Shown: positions 35,929-44,320, counted from the first letter of the stretch. The stretch: DNA of 54,277 bases from Sulfidibacterium sp964588415 (GCA_964588415.1 CAZPPK010000002.1:1-54277), one strand, 5' to 3'. Numbers and translations are program-made. Notes: generated by a model not told the origin, from the sequence alone.

Positions 35929-38869
35929 GGTTTTTGACCTCTTTTTTTACAGTAATTTTATATTTTGTCGCATAAAGGTACATGGTCTTTATTCTATTCA
36001 TCCATCCGGTCCTGTTTCTAGGTATTTCGGTCAGCAACTCATCCAGATTATAGAGTTCAACTTCATTCAGGACTACCAGGAAGTTATTAGGAGCAGCTTC
36101 TCTGAAAGATTTAAGGGCCGTCTTATCTGCCCGGGTGAAACTATTACTGCTTTTCACGACAAACATCGCTAAATCAACTTCAGACAGAAGTTTTATAGGA
36201 TACGTATGATACACAATAGACGGAATCTCTATAAAGATATAATCGTAAGGAGTATTATTCTTTCTCAAATAACGGTTGTCTACAAGTTGTTGAAGATTGG
36301 TAACATCGATAAAATTGCTTTTCACTGTATAGTGGAAGCTGTGGTTGTAATCTTCTTCTTCTTCAATTTCATAATCTTCGGCTCTATAGTTCAAAAACAA
36401 CACCTTGTTGCCCATCGAACGCATCTGGTTGATTATTCTGTGCGTAAGCAATGTTTTACCGACACCATTTTGCGTGCTGAAAGTCAAGATTACATAGGGT
36501 TTCTCAGGCTCCGGTTGGAGTGATGCAAGGTTTAGTTTGATATTTTGAATGATCATGTCAACAAGCCTGGCTGAAATTTGAGAAAGCTCATTGGCAAAGT
36601 TCCTTGAGAATAAGTAGGGATAAGCGCCTCCAAGTTCCATACCAGTTTGTTCGACAACGCGGCTAGGATTCTTGGCCGAGGTATCAAAATATTCCAGCAT
36701 TATTATGATGAAAACTATGATAATGAAACCTGCAAATCCTGCAGCCAACACAATATATTTTGCCTTTGAAGAATTAGGTGAGATGGGAAAATAAGGTGGG
36801 TCAACCACTTTAATATTGGTAGATAATTCCAGATTTTGTTGCTTCATCTTTGCAAGGTTAAGGCTGTGCAACAATTCAAGATACGTTTGCTCATTAACCT
36901 TTATTTCTCTTTCAATTCTTGTAAGCATAGCTCCCAACGGGGCCATCTTTTGATAGGTTCTGATAAAGTCCAGTTTTCGCCGTGCTAAAACCACTAGTGC
37001 GGCTTTTGCCTCAGTATAATCAATTGTATTGGTGAGCCACGCATCCAGCAAATTCTTTATAGAGATACCTTGTGTAGAGTGGCCATAGAGATACAATTGA
37101 TCCACTTTAAATTTGATATTTGCCCGCAACTTTTGCTGTTTTCTTTCCAATATCTTCAGCTGCGCAGCCACATTGCTGTTATAATTCTCAGCTAGTCTGT
37201 TGACTATGATCTTTTCTGAAACATCTGCAAGTTCTTTCTTCGTCTGATTGATTTGGTCGCTTTTCAGGTAAATGGAATCCCTTGCTGTCATTTTTGTCTC
37301 AAGTTCCTGTAAGGTCAGTGAAGCACCTGACAGTTTGATTTGTTGATCCTGATAATACTTATCAAGGTCTTCTTTCTGAAGAGCGATCGCTTTACTTTGC
37401 TCATAGTAGTTAATGATATTGTTTTGTTTATTAAAGCGCAACAAACGGTCTTCGGCTTCATTAAGTTTTTGCTCTGCAGAGTCAACCTGATGTTGGAAAT
37501 ATTCCACAACGCGGTCCGTTTCATTAATCCTCAACATCCTGTAATTATGCATGAAAACAGTAGAAATAATTTTCAGTGTCTGCTGGCAAAGTCCTGGGTC
37601 ATCAGATGTATAAGTAAGTTTCACCAAGTCACTGTTGCCAATTCTGAAAATCTGAACTTTGCTAATATAGCTAATGCTGTAATGTTGATTCGAACCATAG
37701 TGTAACAAACCATATATGTAGTTAGTATCATCTGAAGCATAATAGGACTGGAGGTTGTTTACCGTTTTTTCGTAGTCCAAAGGGTTCACCCCAGGCGGAA
37801 CTATAGGATCTTTCACAAAAAGTCCTGCTTGCTTCGATCCCATGTGCAGATCATCTGAAACTGTAACTGCATTCCCTGTATTTGAGTCGCCCCGAACTGT
37901 TGTCATTCCATCGTAACCAGGAGAAACTTGTTTCGTTGTGTAACCGTAAGATGATTGACCGGCTTGGGTTTGTTCGCCTGTGCTGATAATAATTTTTTGC
38001 CCGGGTGTAACATCACCATTGCTTAAATTATTTATTTCTCGTAATTTACTTATGTTGACTCCGTAACTTTTTGCTATGGAATACAACGATTCCCCAGGCT
38101 TAACAACATGATACTCAAAACCGGAAACGGCATTGGAGGATCCTTTTATCAAGAGCCTTTGTCCAGGAGTTATGTTTCCAGAACTCAAATTATTGAGATT
38201 CATCAGTGCACCTCTTGAAACCCCGTATCGGCTTGCAATGGATGATAGAGATTCTCCGGGCAATACAGTGTGTGTAACAACGCCGCTGGTATTTTCCTTC
38301 TCAAGGCCAGTACTATAACTGGTAACTGATTGTCTTGTGTTGTTATTATTACCCGCAAGAGATGATGCGTCTCTTACGGCTTGATTTCTTTTTACGTTAA
38401 TTCTTGTCTGTAAAGAATGAATTTCATTTTGCAGATTCTTTATCTGTTCGGCTTTTTCTCTTTCAATCCCAGATTTATTATCAACAACAACCATATCTTT
38501 GATTCTTTTGGGAATCATTCTCTCCAAACGGACGTAATTATCATTTGATATATATTGGGGGTCATGATGATTCAAGGAAAGGTCCTGACCCAACAGCCGG
38601 AGAGAAGTTTCGACAATCGTTTGCCTGGAAGTCAACAAATTGATCATATTGTCGAACTGAGCGTTTGTACTAAAATAATCAGTAGCTCTCTGCGTAGTGG
38701 ATTCTATGGAATACCCTGTGGTAATACCCGTATAAATTATAGCCTCTGACTGGTAAACTTTTTTCTGGTGGCGTGTAAAATAATACACCACAACGACAAG
38801 CAACAATGGTATCCCCAGTAATAGGATAATGTTTCTTTTGAATAGTCTTATGAGGTATAAAAAATCCAT
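35921..38869 (-). CDS. Wzc-like chain-length/export protein with two inserted LysM domains and degenerate kinase domain
   Basis: This 982-residue inner-membrane protein has TM1 at about 13-31, a Wzz-type N-terminal domain, and two LysM modules at about 199-241 (THTVLPGESLSSIASRYGV) and 253-295 (YHVVKPGESLYSIAKSYGV). A long periplasmic coiled coil, TM2 at about 702-724 and a cytoplasmic BY-kinase-like domain follow. The P-loop is QNGVGKT near residue 800. The Walker A' segment (LFLNYRAED) lacks its usual Asp, and the Walker B region reads FIEIPS rather than IDTPP. Three tyrosines remain at 964, 966 and 970. LysM usually binds peptidoglycan, so it may anchor the export machine in the wall. Confidence 0.88.
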   Translation of the reverse strand: MDFLYLIRLFKRNIILLLGIPLLLVVVVYYFTRHQKKVYQSEAIIYTGITTGYSIESTTQRATDYFSTNAQFDNMINLLTSRQTIVETSLRLLGQDLSLNHHDPQYISNDNYVRLERMIPKRIKDMVVVDNKSGIEREKAEQIKNLQNEIHSLQTRINVKRNQAVRDASSLAGNNNNTRQSVTSYSTGLEKENTSGVVTHTVLPGESLSSIASRYGVSRGALMNLNNLSSGNITPGQRLLIKGSSNAVSGFEYHVVKPGESLYSIAKSYGVNISKLREINNLSNGDVTPGQKIIISTGEQTQAGQSSYGYTTKQVSPGYDGMTTVRGDSNTGNAVTVSDDLHMGSKQAGLFVKDPIVPPGVNPLDYEKTVNNLQSYYASDDTNYIYGLLHYGSNQHYSISYISKVQIFRIGNSDLVKLTYTSDDPGLCQQTLKIISTVFMHNYRMLRINETDRVVEYFQHQVDSAEQKLNEAEDRLLRFNKQNNIINYYEQSKAIALQKEDLDKYYQDQQIKLSGASLTLQELETKMTARDSIYLKSDQINQTKKELADVSEKIIVNRLAENYNSNVAAQLKILERKQQKLRANIKFKVDQLYLYGHSTQGISIKNLLDAWLTNTIDYTEAKAALVVLARRKLDFIRTYQKMAPLGAMLTRIEREIKVNEQTYLELLHSLNLAKMKQQNLELSTNIKVVDPPYFPISPNSSKAKYIVLAAGFAGFIIIVFIIIMLEYFDTSAKNPSRVVEQTGMELGGAYPYLFSRNFANELSQISARLVDMIIQNIKLNLASLQPEPEKPYVILTFSTQNGVGKTLLTHRIINQMRSMGNKVLFLNYRAEDYEIEEEEDYNHSFHYTVKSNFIDVTNLQQLVDNRYLRKNNTPYDYIFIEIPSIVYHTYPIKLLSEVDLAMFVVKSSNSFTRADKTALKSFREAAPNNFLVVLNEVELYNLDELLTEIPRNRTGWMNRIKTMYLYATKYKITVKKEVKNRG

Positions 38870-38884
38870 ATTAAGAAATCAAAA

Positions 38885-39664
38885 TTAGCGTAGGATATTG
38901 ATAAGATTGAACTTCATGCCTGTTGCGACCTGCAATAATTGATAAGCATTGTTAAACTCAGCAATAGCCTGCTGAAAATTGATGGCTCCCCGCGTTTGAA
39001 TTTCTTCTAAACGAGTATATTCCGAAACAGAAATTTCACTGTTTAAAAACTCATTTTGTGCCATCTGCATTTGCATCATGGTAAAATTCTGGTATTTATT
39101 ATAAATTTTAATATAATTCTGATATTCTACAAGATTGTTATAATAGGTGATAACCTGCGTGGCTAAAAAGCGACGGTTGATTTCCTTTTGCATTAGGGAT
39201 ATCTCAATCCATTTTTTTTGTTGGTTGATCTGATTTCTCCGATCTACCAGAGCAAGAATTGGTAAACGGATATAAAACCCCACAGCAAAGTTGCTCCTCC
39301 GTGACCAAGAGTGAAAATAGTGACCAATTTGATTATAAGTGTCCTGATCCCAAAAATCCCATCTCCCGAAATTAGCATCCCAATTTAAACTGAAATAGTT
39401 GAGCCATGCACGCTTGGCAGACAATGTAGTGTATGCATAGTAATCTTCTTTTAAAGTCTCATAACGTACGTTAGGGGAGTTATAGGAAGCAGAATCAATA
39501 AGCACTTCCAGCGGGGGCAGTCTTTTAGTAATGTCATCCGTTACCGGATTAAAAAAATTTGAGCTGTCAACCTGTGTTGTCTGTGTTTGTGCCAACACCT
39601 TGACATTTGTCAATAAAATCAATCCAACGATTAATATTAAATGTTTTGATTTAACCAATGTCAT
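38885..39664 (-). CDS. short TolC-like outer membrane protein
   Basis: The ATG at 39664 is chosen since it starts a clean signal peptide (MTLVKSKHLILIVGLILL ... VLAQ). The 259-residue protein has long amphipathic helices (WIEISLMQKEINRRFLATQVITYY; NLVEYQNYIKIYNKYQNF) and an aromatic-rich strand region resembling outer-membrane efflux (OEP) proteins. It is about half their usual length, as if it had one instead of two repeats. It is 15 bases before the Wzc-like gene. No Wza-type protein is in the locus, so this may be its outer-membrane partner. The family match is by pattern only. Confidence 0.65.
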   Translation of the reverse strand: MTLVKSKHLILIVGLILLTNVKVLAQTQTTQVDSSNFFNPVTDDITKRLPPLEVLIDSASYNSPNVRYETLKEDYYAYTTLSAKRAWLNYFSLNWDANFGRWDFWDQDTYNQIGHYFHSWSRRSNFAVGFYIRLPILALVDRRNQINQQKKWIEISLMQKEINRRFLATQVITYYNNLVEYQNYIKIYNKYQNFTMMQMQMAQNEFLNSEISVSEYTRLEEIQTRGAINFQQAIAEFNNAYQLLQVATGMKFNLINILR

Positions 39665-39677
39665 AATAGCTGTTTCT

Positions 39678-39696
39678 ACTGTATAAAGTATACAGT
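39678..39696. promoter_or_regulatory. 19-bp perfect inverted repeat upstream of the TolC-like gene
   Basis: ACTGTATA-AAG-TATACAGT, 8-bp arms with a 3-base spacer, is centred 23 bases before the ATG at 39664. The position and symmetry suit an operator for a dimeric regulator, or a stem in the leader. No DNA-binding regulator is encoded in the polysaccharide locus itself. Confidence 0.5.
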
Positions 39697-39740
39697 TCTT
39701 AATATTGCGAAAGTTACCGTATTCTTTATTCCAATTCAAA

Positions 39741-39764
39741 TTTTTAATAATTAATTATTAAAAA
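39741..39764. repeat. 24-bp self-complementary AT palindrome
   Basis: The sequence TTTTTAATAA-TTAA-TTATTAAAAA is exactly self-complementary. It lies between the sugar-transferase stop and the TolC-like gene. Being purely A/T it would form only a weak hairpin; it could be an AT-rich terminator or a bending element. Confidence 0.4.
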
Positions 39765-39781
39765 AGTTTTAAACAATTTCT

Positions 39782-40987
39782 TTATACGTTCTGCTTCTGA
39801 AATAATGCTGGTATCGTACTTAATATCAGTCCCATGTCTCCTAAAAAAGAATAAGTTTCTGCATATTTATTGTCCAATGCCTTTCTTTCTTCCTCAGACA
39901 TGACACCGCCTTTCCCGCGCAATTTTACCTGCCAAAGGCCTGTAATACCTGCAGGGGCAAGAAAGCGTGCTCCCCAATCATCAGATGTTAAAAGCTCGGC
40001 TTCATACAAGGGGAGGGGCCTGTTTCCCACAATGGACATCGCTCCCTCTAAAACATTAAAAAGTTGAGGGAGTTCGTCAATACTTGTATTTCGAATAATT
40101 TTTCCGACTTTGGTGATTCTAGGATCATTTTCTATTTTAATAAACGTAGATATTTTACCGCGTTTTCTCAAAACATTATACCAGTACTCGCAAATCTCTC
40201 CACCGCCTATATACAGAACGGGCGAACAATGTTTACCCTCAGGTAATAATGCGCAACGGGGACAAGCTTCGGCTCCTTCAATTTGTGTTTGGCCTTTATC
40301 ATCTGACTTATTGTATTGGTTTAAATGGCTAAGCTCTTTGAGTTTCAATTCCGATCCTGTGTACATGGAACGGAATTTATAGAAATCAAAGATCCTGTAT
40401 CCGGTTCCAACCCTTTTCGATTTATAAACAATTGGCCCTTTGGACTCCAGTTTAATAGCGATGGCAGCAATTAAAAATATCGGGGAAAGAATAACAATGG
40501 CTACCGCCGACACCATAATATCAAAAAGCCTTTTGATTATAGGGATTTTATAGACTCTTTGTGTAATAGCTGTTCTTTTCTCGGTCTTTTCTATCCTGTT
40601 TAAGTGCTGTATCAGAAACCGTACACGGGTGATCAAATTTTCGATATCAACAGGATAAAAATAAAAATCATCAAAAACTATTTTGTTTTGAAATAACTTT
40701 TCCCTGTAGGAGAGATCTTTTTCGAAGCCTATTAAAATAAACGGGATTTTCCACAGGCTAAGCCTTTGTTTAAGATGAATTCCCAATTCGTAGCCTTCTA
40801 TTCCAGGCAAAAAGGCTTCTGCCACAATAGCGTGAATGTCTTTATTTTTCCGCATGTGATCAATCGCCTGGAGACCATTTTCGTAATGAACTATATTTAA
40901 TTCCAAAATTTTGGCTTTTAAAGAGTTCAATACATCTGGATTCTTCCCAACGTACATCAAAGATATTTTATCTGGGCGTTCCTCCAT
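39782..40987 (-). CDS. receiver-like domain fused to a polyprenyl-phosphate sugar-1-phosphate transferase
   Basis: Residues 1-130 fold like a response-regulator receiver (ISLMYVGKNP, AEAFLPGIEGYEL, FYPVD). The phospho-acceptor is Glu57, the acidic pair is replaced by V13-G14, and the K near the end is Tyr111. Residues 152-401 form the initiating sugar transferase (PglC/WcaJ core): a membrane segment KRLFDIMVSAVAIVI, KFRSM, NDPRITKVGKIIR, TSIDELPQLFNVL and GNRPLP. A roughly 50-residue insert between KFRSM and NDPRIT carries C242, C245, C254 and C266. The enzyme starts synthesis by loading a sugar phosphate onto undecaprenyl phosphate. Its N-terminal domain probably receives control from the kinase/regulator genes just upstream. 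Confidence 0.88.
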   Translation of the reverse strand: MEERPDKISLMYVGKNPDVLNSLKAKILELNIVHYENGLQAIDHMRKNKDIHAIVAEAFLPGIEGYELGIHLKQRLSLWKIPFILIGFEKDLSYREKLFQNKIVFDDFYFYPVDIENLITRVRFLIQHLNRIEKTEKRTAITQRVYKIPIIKRLFDIMVSAVAIVILSPIFLIAAIAIKLESKGPIVYKSKRVGTGYRIFDFYKFRSMYTGSELKLKELSHLNQYNKSDDKGQTQIEGAEACPRCALLPEGKHCSPVLYIGGGEICEYWYNVLRKRGKISTFIKIENDPRITKVGKIIRNTSIDELPQLFNVLEGAMSIVGNRPLPLYEAELLTSDDWGARFLAPAGITGLWQVKLRGKGGVMSEEERKALDNKYAETYSFLGDMGLILSTIPALFQKQNV

Positions 40988-40997
40988 ATTCTAGGAT

Positions 40998-41375
40998 CTA
41001 CTTGCTCGTCCTTCTTATTAAATTATTGATGCGAAGTAACAGTTCTTCGGGATTAAATGGTTTTACTATGTAATCATCGGCCCCTATTCGAAGGCATTTT
41101 ACTCTTTCCTGGCTACTTTCTATTCCACTCAGCATGATCATGGGAATGTTGCCAAAATAACCACTGGCTCTTACTTGTTTCAGTAATTCGTATCCATCAA
41201 GATTTGGCATCTGGATATCTGCCACGATCAGGTCAGGTATGTTTCCTTCTTCCAAATATTTTATGCCATCTACCCCGTCTGTCTTCGTAACAATGTTATA
41301 TGTTTTGCCTATATAGTTTTCCAACAACATCCTGATGGATAACTCATCATCAATTATTAATATCTTCTTTTTCAT
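40998..41375 (-). CDS. single-domain response regulator
   Basis: The start at 41375 gives MKKKILIIDDE, a standard receiver opening; an ATG at 41384 is the alternative. The 125-residue receiver has D9-D10, phospho-acceptor D53 (VADIQMPNLDG), the MLSG position and K105 (YIVKPF). No output domain. It lies 10 bases before the receiver-like/sugar-transferase fusion and after the hybrid kinase, so it may relay phosphate in a circuit aimed at initiation of polymer synthesis. Confidence 0.88.
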   Translation of the reverse strand: MKKKILIIDDELSIRMLLENYIGKTYNIVTKTDGVDGIKYLEEGNIPDLIVADIQMPNLDGYELLKQVRASGYFGNIPMIMLSGIESSQERVKCLRIGADDYIVKPFNPEELLLRINNLIRRTSK

Positions 41376-41487
41376 GCCATTCATTGGTGCTATTGTCAAT
41401 TGTAATTAGCAAAATTAGTAAAATACTTATATCATGAAATTTAGTGCAAATAAGTTATTTACAGAAAAAGGTTAATAAAAAAGGCAA

Positions 41488-42663
41488 TTATAAATTGTTA
41501 AAAATAAGTGATATATCTTTGGGATTCAGCGGTTTGGAAATATATCCATCCATCCCCGCAGCCAAACATTCATCTTTATCCTGCTTTTGGGCATTCGCTG
41601 TAAGAGCAATAATCTTTACTATTGGTTCACCTGTTTGATCGGATTCTAACATCCTGATTTTCTGGCAGGCAGTTATTCCGTCCATGACTGGCATCTGAAT
41701 GTCCATTAAAATCAGGTCGAAATTCTCTTGTTTATATTTTCCAACTGCAACCATTCCGTTTTCGGCAACATCCACTTCAAACCCATTATTGACCAATAAG
41801 TTTTTGGTTAATTTTTGATTGATCAAATTATCTTCTACAAGGAGTATCTTTTTTATTTTTCTTTCATCAGCCTGATTTATATCTCCTTCAAGAATAATAT
41901 TAAGTTCGAAGGTTGTGCCTTTTGTACTTGTTTCCTTGATGTGAATATCCCCACCCATCAATTGGCAAAGTTTTTTCGAAAGAATCAGTCCCATCCCGAT
42001 ACCTTGATATTTGCGGGAATAGGATTTATTTCCTACAGAAAATGCCTTCCATAGATTCTCAACTTCAGTGCTGTTAATCCCGGTTCCGCTATCGCTGATC
42101 TTGAAGCAAAGTTTCATGAAGTTTCCATGTTCCGAATCAAGTCCGGCCCATAACTTTATATCCCCTTCTTCAGTAAACTTGATTGCATTTTCCAATAAAA
42201 TGGAAAGGATCTGTTTTAACCTTGTTTCATCACCAACGAGAAATTGGGGCAGATCACCAGAAGTTTCAAAAACCAGTTTAAGTTCTTTATTTTTAGCTTC
42301 TTTTGAAAAGATGGCATACAGGTCATTCAGTAATGAGATTAAGTCAAATTTGAGACGGTCAAGGCTTAACAGGTTACCAAGCAGTTTATAATAATCTAAA
42401 ACATTATTCAGGGTTATATTTAAGTGTTCTCCCGATTGGTGTATAATTTCAAGAAGTTCATTTGATTCCGCGTCAAGAGCCTTGTTTAGAAGCAAACTAG
42501 TTGCACTTAAAATACTGTTTAAAGGGGTTTTAAGCTCATGGCTGACATTAGACAGGAACTGAGATCTAAGTGCTTCAGTTTTATTAATTTCCTGCTTAAG
42601 CAGTTCTTCTTTATTCCTTTTTATACTTTCTTCCCTGATCTTTACCAGAGATTCCTCAGTCAT
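41488..42663 (-). CDS. soluble hybrid histidine kinase
   Basis: ATG at 42663 is preferred over a TTG at 42696. The 391-residue kinase has a short coiled-coil N-terminus, a HisKA domain with H42 (FLSNVSHELKTPLNSIL), a HATPase domain (NAIKFTEEG, SDSGTGI, GIGMGL) and an intact receiver (LLVEDN, LILMDIQMPVMDG, YISKPL). No TM segment or sensor domain is present, so the signal must come from a partner or from the cytoplasm. It heads the kinase - regulator - sugar-transferase series. Confidence 0.9.
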   Translation of the reverse strand: MTEESLVKIREESIKRNKEELLKQEINKTEALRSQFLSNVSHELKTPLNSILSATSLLLNKALDAESNELLEIIHQSGEHLNITLNNVLDYYKLLGNLLSLDRLKFDLISLLNDLYAIFSKEAKNKELKLVFETSGDLPQFLVGDETRLKQILSILLENAIKFTEEGDIKLWAGLDSEHGNFMKLCFKISDSGTGINSTEVENLWKAFSVGNKSYSRKYQGIGMGLILSKKLCQLMGGDIHIKETSTKGTTFELNIILEGDINQADERKIKKILLVEDNLINQKLTKNLLVNNGFEVDVAENGMVAVGKYKQENFDLILMDIQMPVMDGITACQKIRMLESDQTGEPIVKIIALTANAQKQDKDECLAAGMDGYISKPLNPKDISLIFNNL

Positions 42664-42688
42664 TTTTTTCTGAGCACTTTGGGGCGAC

Positions 42689-42784
42689 TTAGTCAAATTT
42701 TCTCAATTTTAGTTGTTGTCGATTCCTAACAAAAGACGTGCCTATTTCTTTAAAATCTTGAATTACAAAGCATTCTTGTTTCAT
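42689..42784 (-). CDS. possible small ORF upstream of the hybrid kinase
   Basis: A 31-codon frame begins with ATG at 42784 and ends with TAA at 42689-42691, overlapping the alternative TTG start of the kinase and ending 25 bases before its ATG. The peptide begins MKQECFVIQDFKEIG and ends LKLRKFD. It could be a regulatory upstream ORF, a kinase N-terminus separated by a frameshift, or chance. I do not recognise it. The remaining bases to 42863 show no clear promoter. Confidence 0.25.
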   Translation of the reverse strand: MKQECFVIQDFKEIGTSFVRNRQQLKLRKFD

Positions 42785-42863
42785 TTAACACTATATTGTC
42801 AATAAGTTGTCTAAATTTGGGAGAAACAGTTCTCTTTGGGGAAAAATAAAGCGTTAATAGCTT

Positions 42864-43361
42864 TCAGTTATAGTTTCCTGAATCTATTTTCAGCAACCCC
42901 CATCGTTCACTAATAGCTAGTTGGTGCGATTTGTATTTTCGTCCATCCGGCCTTTCTGCTACAAACCTCATGGATTCATATCCGAATTCAGCAGAAACTA
43001 AGTATTTTTCAAACGCAGGATAGGAAATATCTGCGAAATATTCTCCTTGTTCATTCTGGGTTTCGGGATTATCTTTTTCGTGCAATAATGGTTTCAGATC
43101 AACAGTTTTCTTTGACTTGCCCTTCGATGTTAATTCAACATAAAGATTAAGATGACCGATCTCTTTCTTCTTAAAAAAAACCTGTATAATAATCTGTTTA
43201 ACAGACCCTTTTTCTTTTAAAACACTTATGGACAGTTTTCCGTCCTGATAAATTTGTTCTGTCAATGGCAATACTCTTACTTTATCTTTCCGGTACAAAT
43301 ACAAAACCACCACAATCATCCCAAATCCAAAAACAAAAATATATGTGAATAAATTTTCCAT
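42864..43361 (-). CDS. membrane-anchored protein of unknown function
   Basis: This 165-residue protein has one N-terminal TM helix (residues about 5-23) and a polar, beta-rich remainder. I do not recognise a domain. It starts 10 bases after the first rhomboid gene on the same strand and is likely part of that operon, so it could be a substrate or partner of the proteases, which is speculative. Confidence 0.7.
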   Translation of the reverse strand: MENLFTYIFVFGFGMIVVVLYLYRKDKVRVLPLTEQIYQDGKLSISVLKEKGSVKQIIIQVFFKKKEIGHLNLYVELTSKGKSKKTVDLKPLLHEKDNPETQNEQGEYFADISYPAFEKYLVSAEFGYESMRFVAERPDGRKYKSHQLAISERWGLLKIDSGNYN

Positions 43362-43371
43362 ACCGTAAAAA

Positions 43372-44298
43372 TTATTGCTTATTACTGGATTTGAACAGAA
43401 GATCTTTTTCGACTTTAGTCAGGCTACTGTATCCTGATTTTGAAATTTTTTCAAGGATTTTGTCAATTTCCTCCTGTGATGCAACTCTTTTCCAGTTGTA
43501 TTCTTCATCGGTCATAGGGTGCCCCGATTTGGGACGGCTGGTACTGAATTTTTCAAACCTTCGTTTTTTGAAGGAGAGATCAGGGAGTTTCCAATTGTCA
43601 AAAATCCGGTAAAAGTCGGTTCCTTTGCGCAATGATAAACCGTAAATAAAGCCCCAGAGTGCTCCCCCAAGGTGGGCAATATGTCCACCGGGATTTTGTA
43701 ACGGAATAAACAAAATATCTAAAATCATCAGGAAAATAGCGATATATTTTAGCTTGACCCTTCCGATAAGAAACCAATGCACATTATAATCAGGCACATA
43801 GGTGGAAATGGCAATAAGGATGGCCAAAATAGATGCGGAAGCTCCCAATGCCACTGATATAGAACGAATATGGGAAAATGCTGGAAAAATATTGAAAGCC
43901 AGCACAAAAAAAGCAGCTCCGACAAGTCCGCCTATAATATAGGTTATCAATAATTTTCGCTGACTCAAATACTCCATAAAAAGCAATCCGGCAAAATACA
44001 GAACGAGCATATTGAAAAACCAATGAAAAAATGCTTCATGGAGAAACATGTAAGTAAAAATCGTCCATGGCATTTTTAAAAGCTCACTCAACGACGAAGG
44101 CAATGCCATAACACTTCCCAAAGGACTTAACTGGGGAAGACTTCCTGAGAAAAGCCAGGTTATCAGGGCTGAGATGTTAGCCAGAATAAAAATCACAGTA
44201 TTGATCAGGATAAGACGTGATAACACATTCTTTTCCAAAAAGATATCGTGAAGGATCTCTCCTGTGTTTTTCCTTCTGTACTGAAAATTGTCGTACAT
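43372..44298 (-). CDS. rhomboid-family intramembrane serine protease
   Basis: The 308-residue protein has six or so TM segments with the rhomboid core: HEAFFHWFFNM (H-x-x-x-N region), catalytic S154 in LGASASIL and H209 in HIAHLGGALWG. About 75 cytoplasmic residues follow the last TM, with a KKRRFEKF basic patch and an NKQ end. The dyad is intact. It is 22 bases after the other rhomboid gene, so it is a tandem paralogue. Confidence 0.9.
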   Translation of the reverse strand: MYDNFQYRRKNTGEILHDIFLEKNVLSRLILINTVIFILANISALITWLFSGSLPQLSPLGSVMALPSSLSELLKMPWTIFTYMFLHEAFFHWFFNMLVLYFAGLLFMEYLSQRKLLITYIIGGLVGAAFFVLAFNIFPAFSHIRSISVALGASASILAILIAISTYVPDYNVHWFLIGRVKLKYIAIFLMILDILFIPLQNPGGHIAHLGGALWGFIYGLSLRKGTDFYRIFDNWKLPDLSFKKRRFEKFSTSRPKSGHPMTDEEYNWKRVASQEEIDKILEKISKSGYSSLTKVEKDLLFKSSNKQ

Positions 44299-44320
44299 AT
44301 TTGGCTAAAATTGAAACAGT

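Noticed and set aside
35687..36172. 161-residue plus-strand frame across the flippase/Wzc junction
   Set aside because: It lies antisense to two well-supported genes and shows no recognisable domain.
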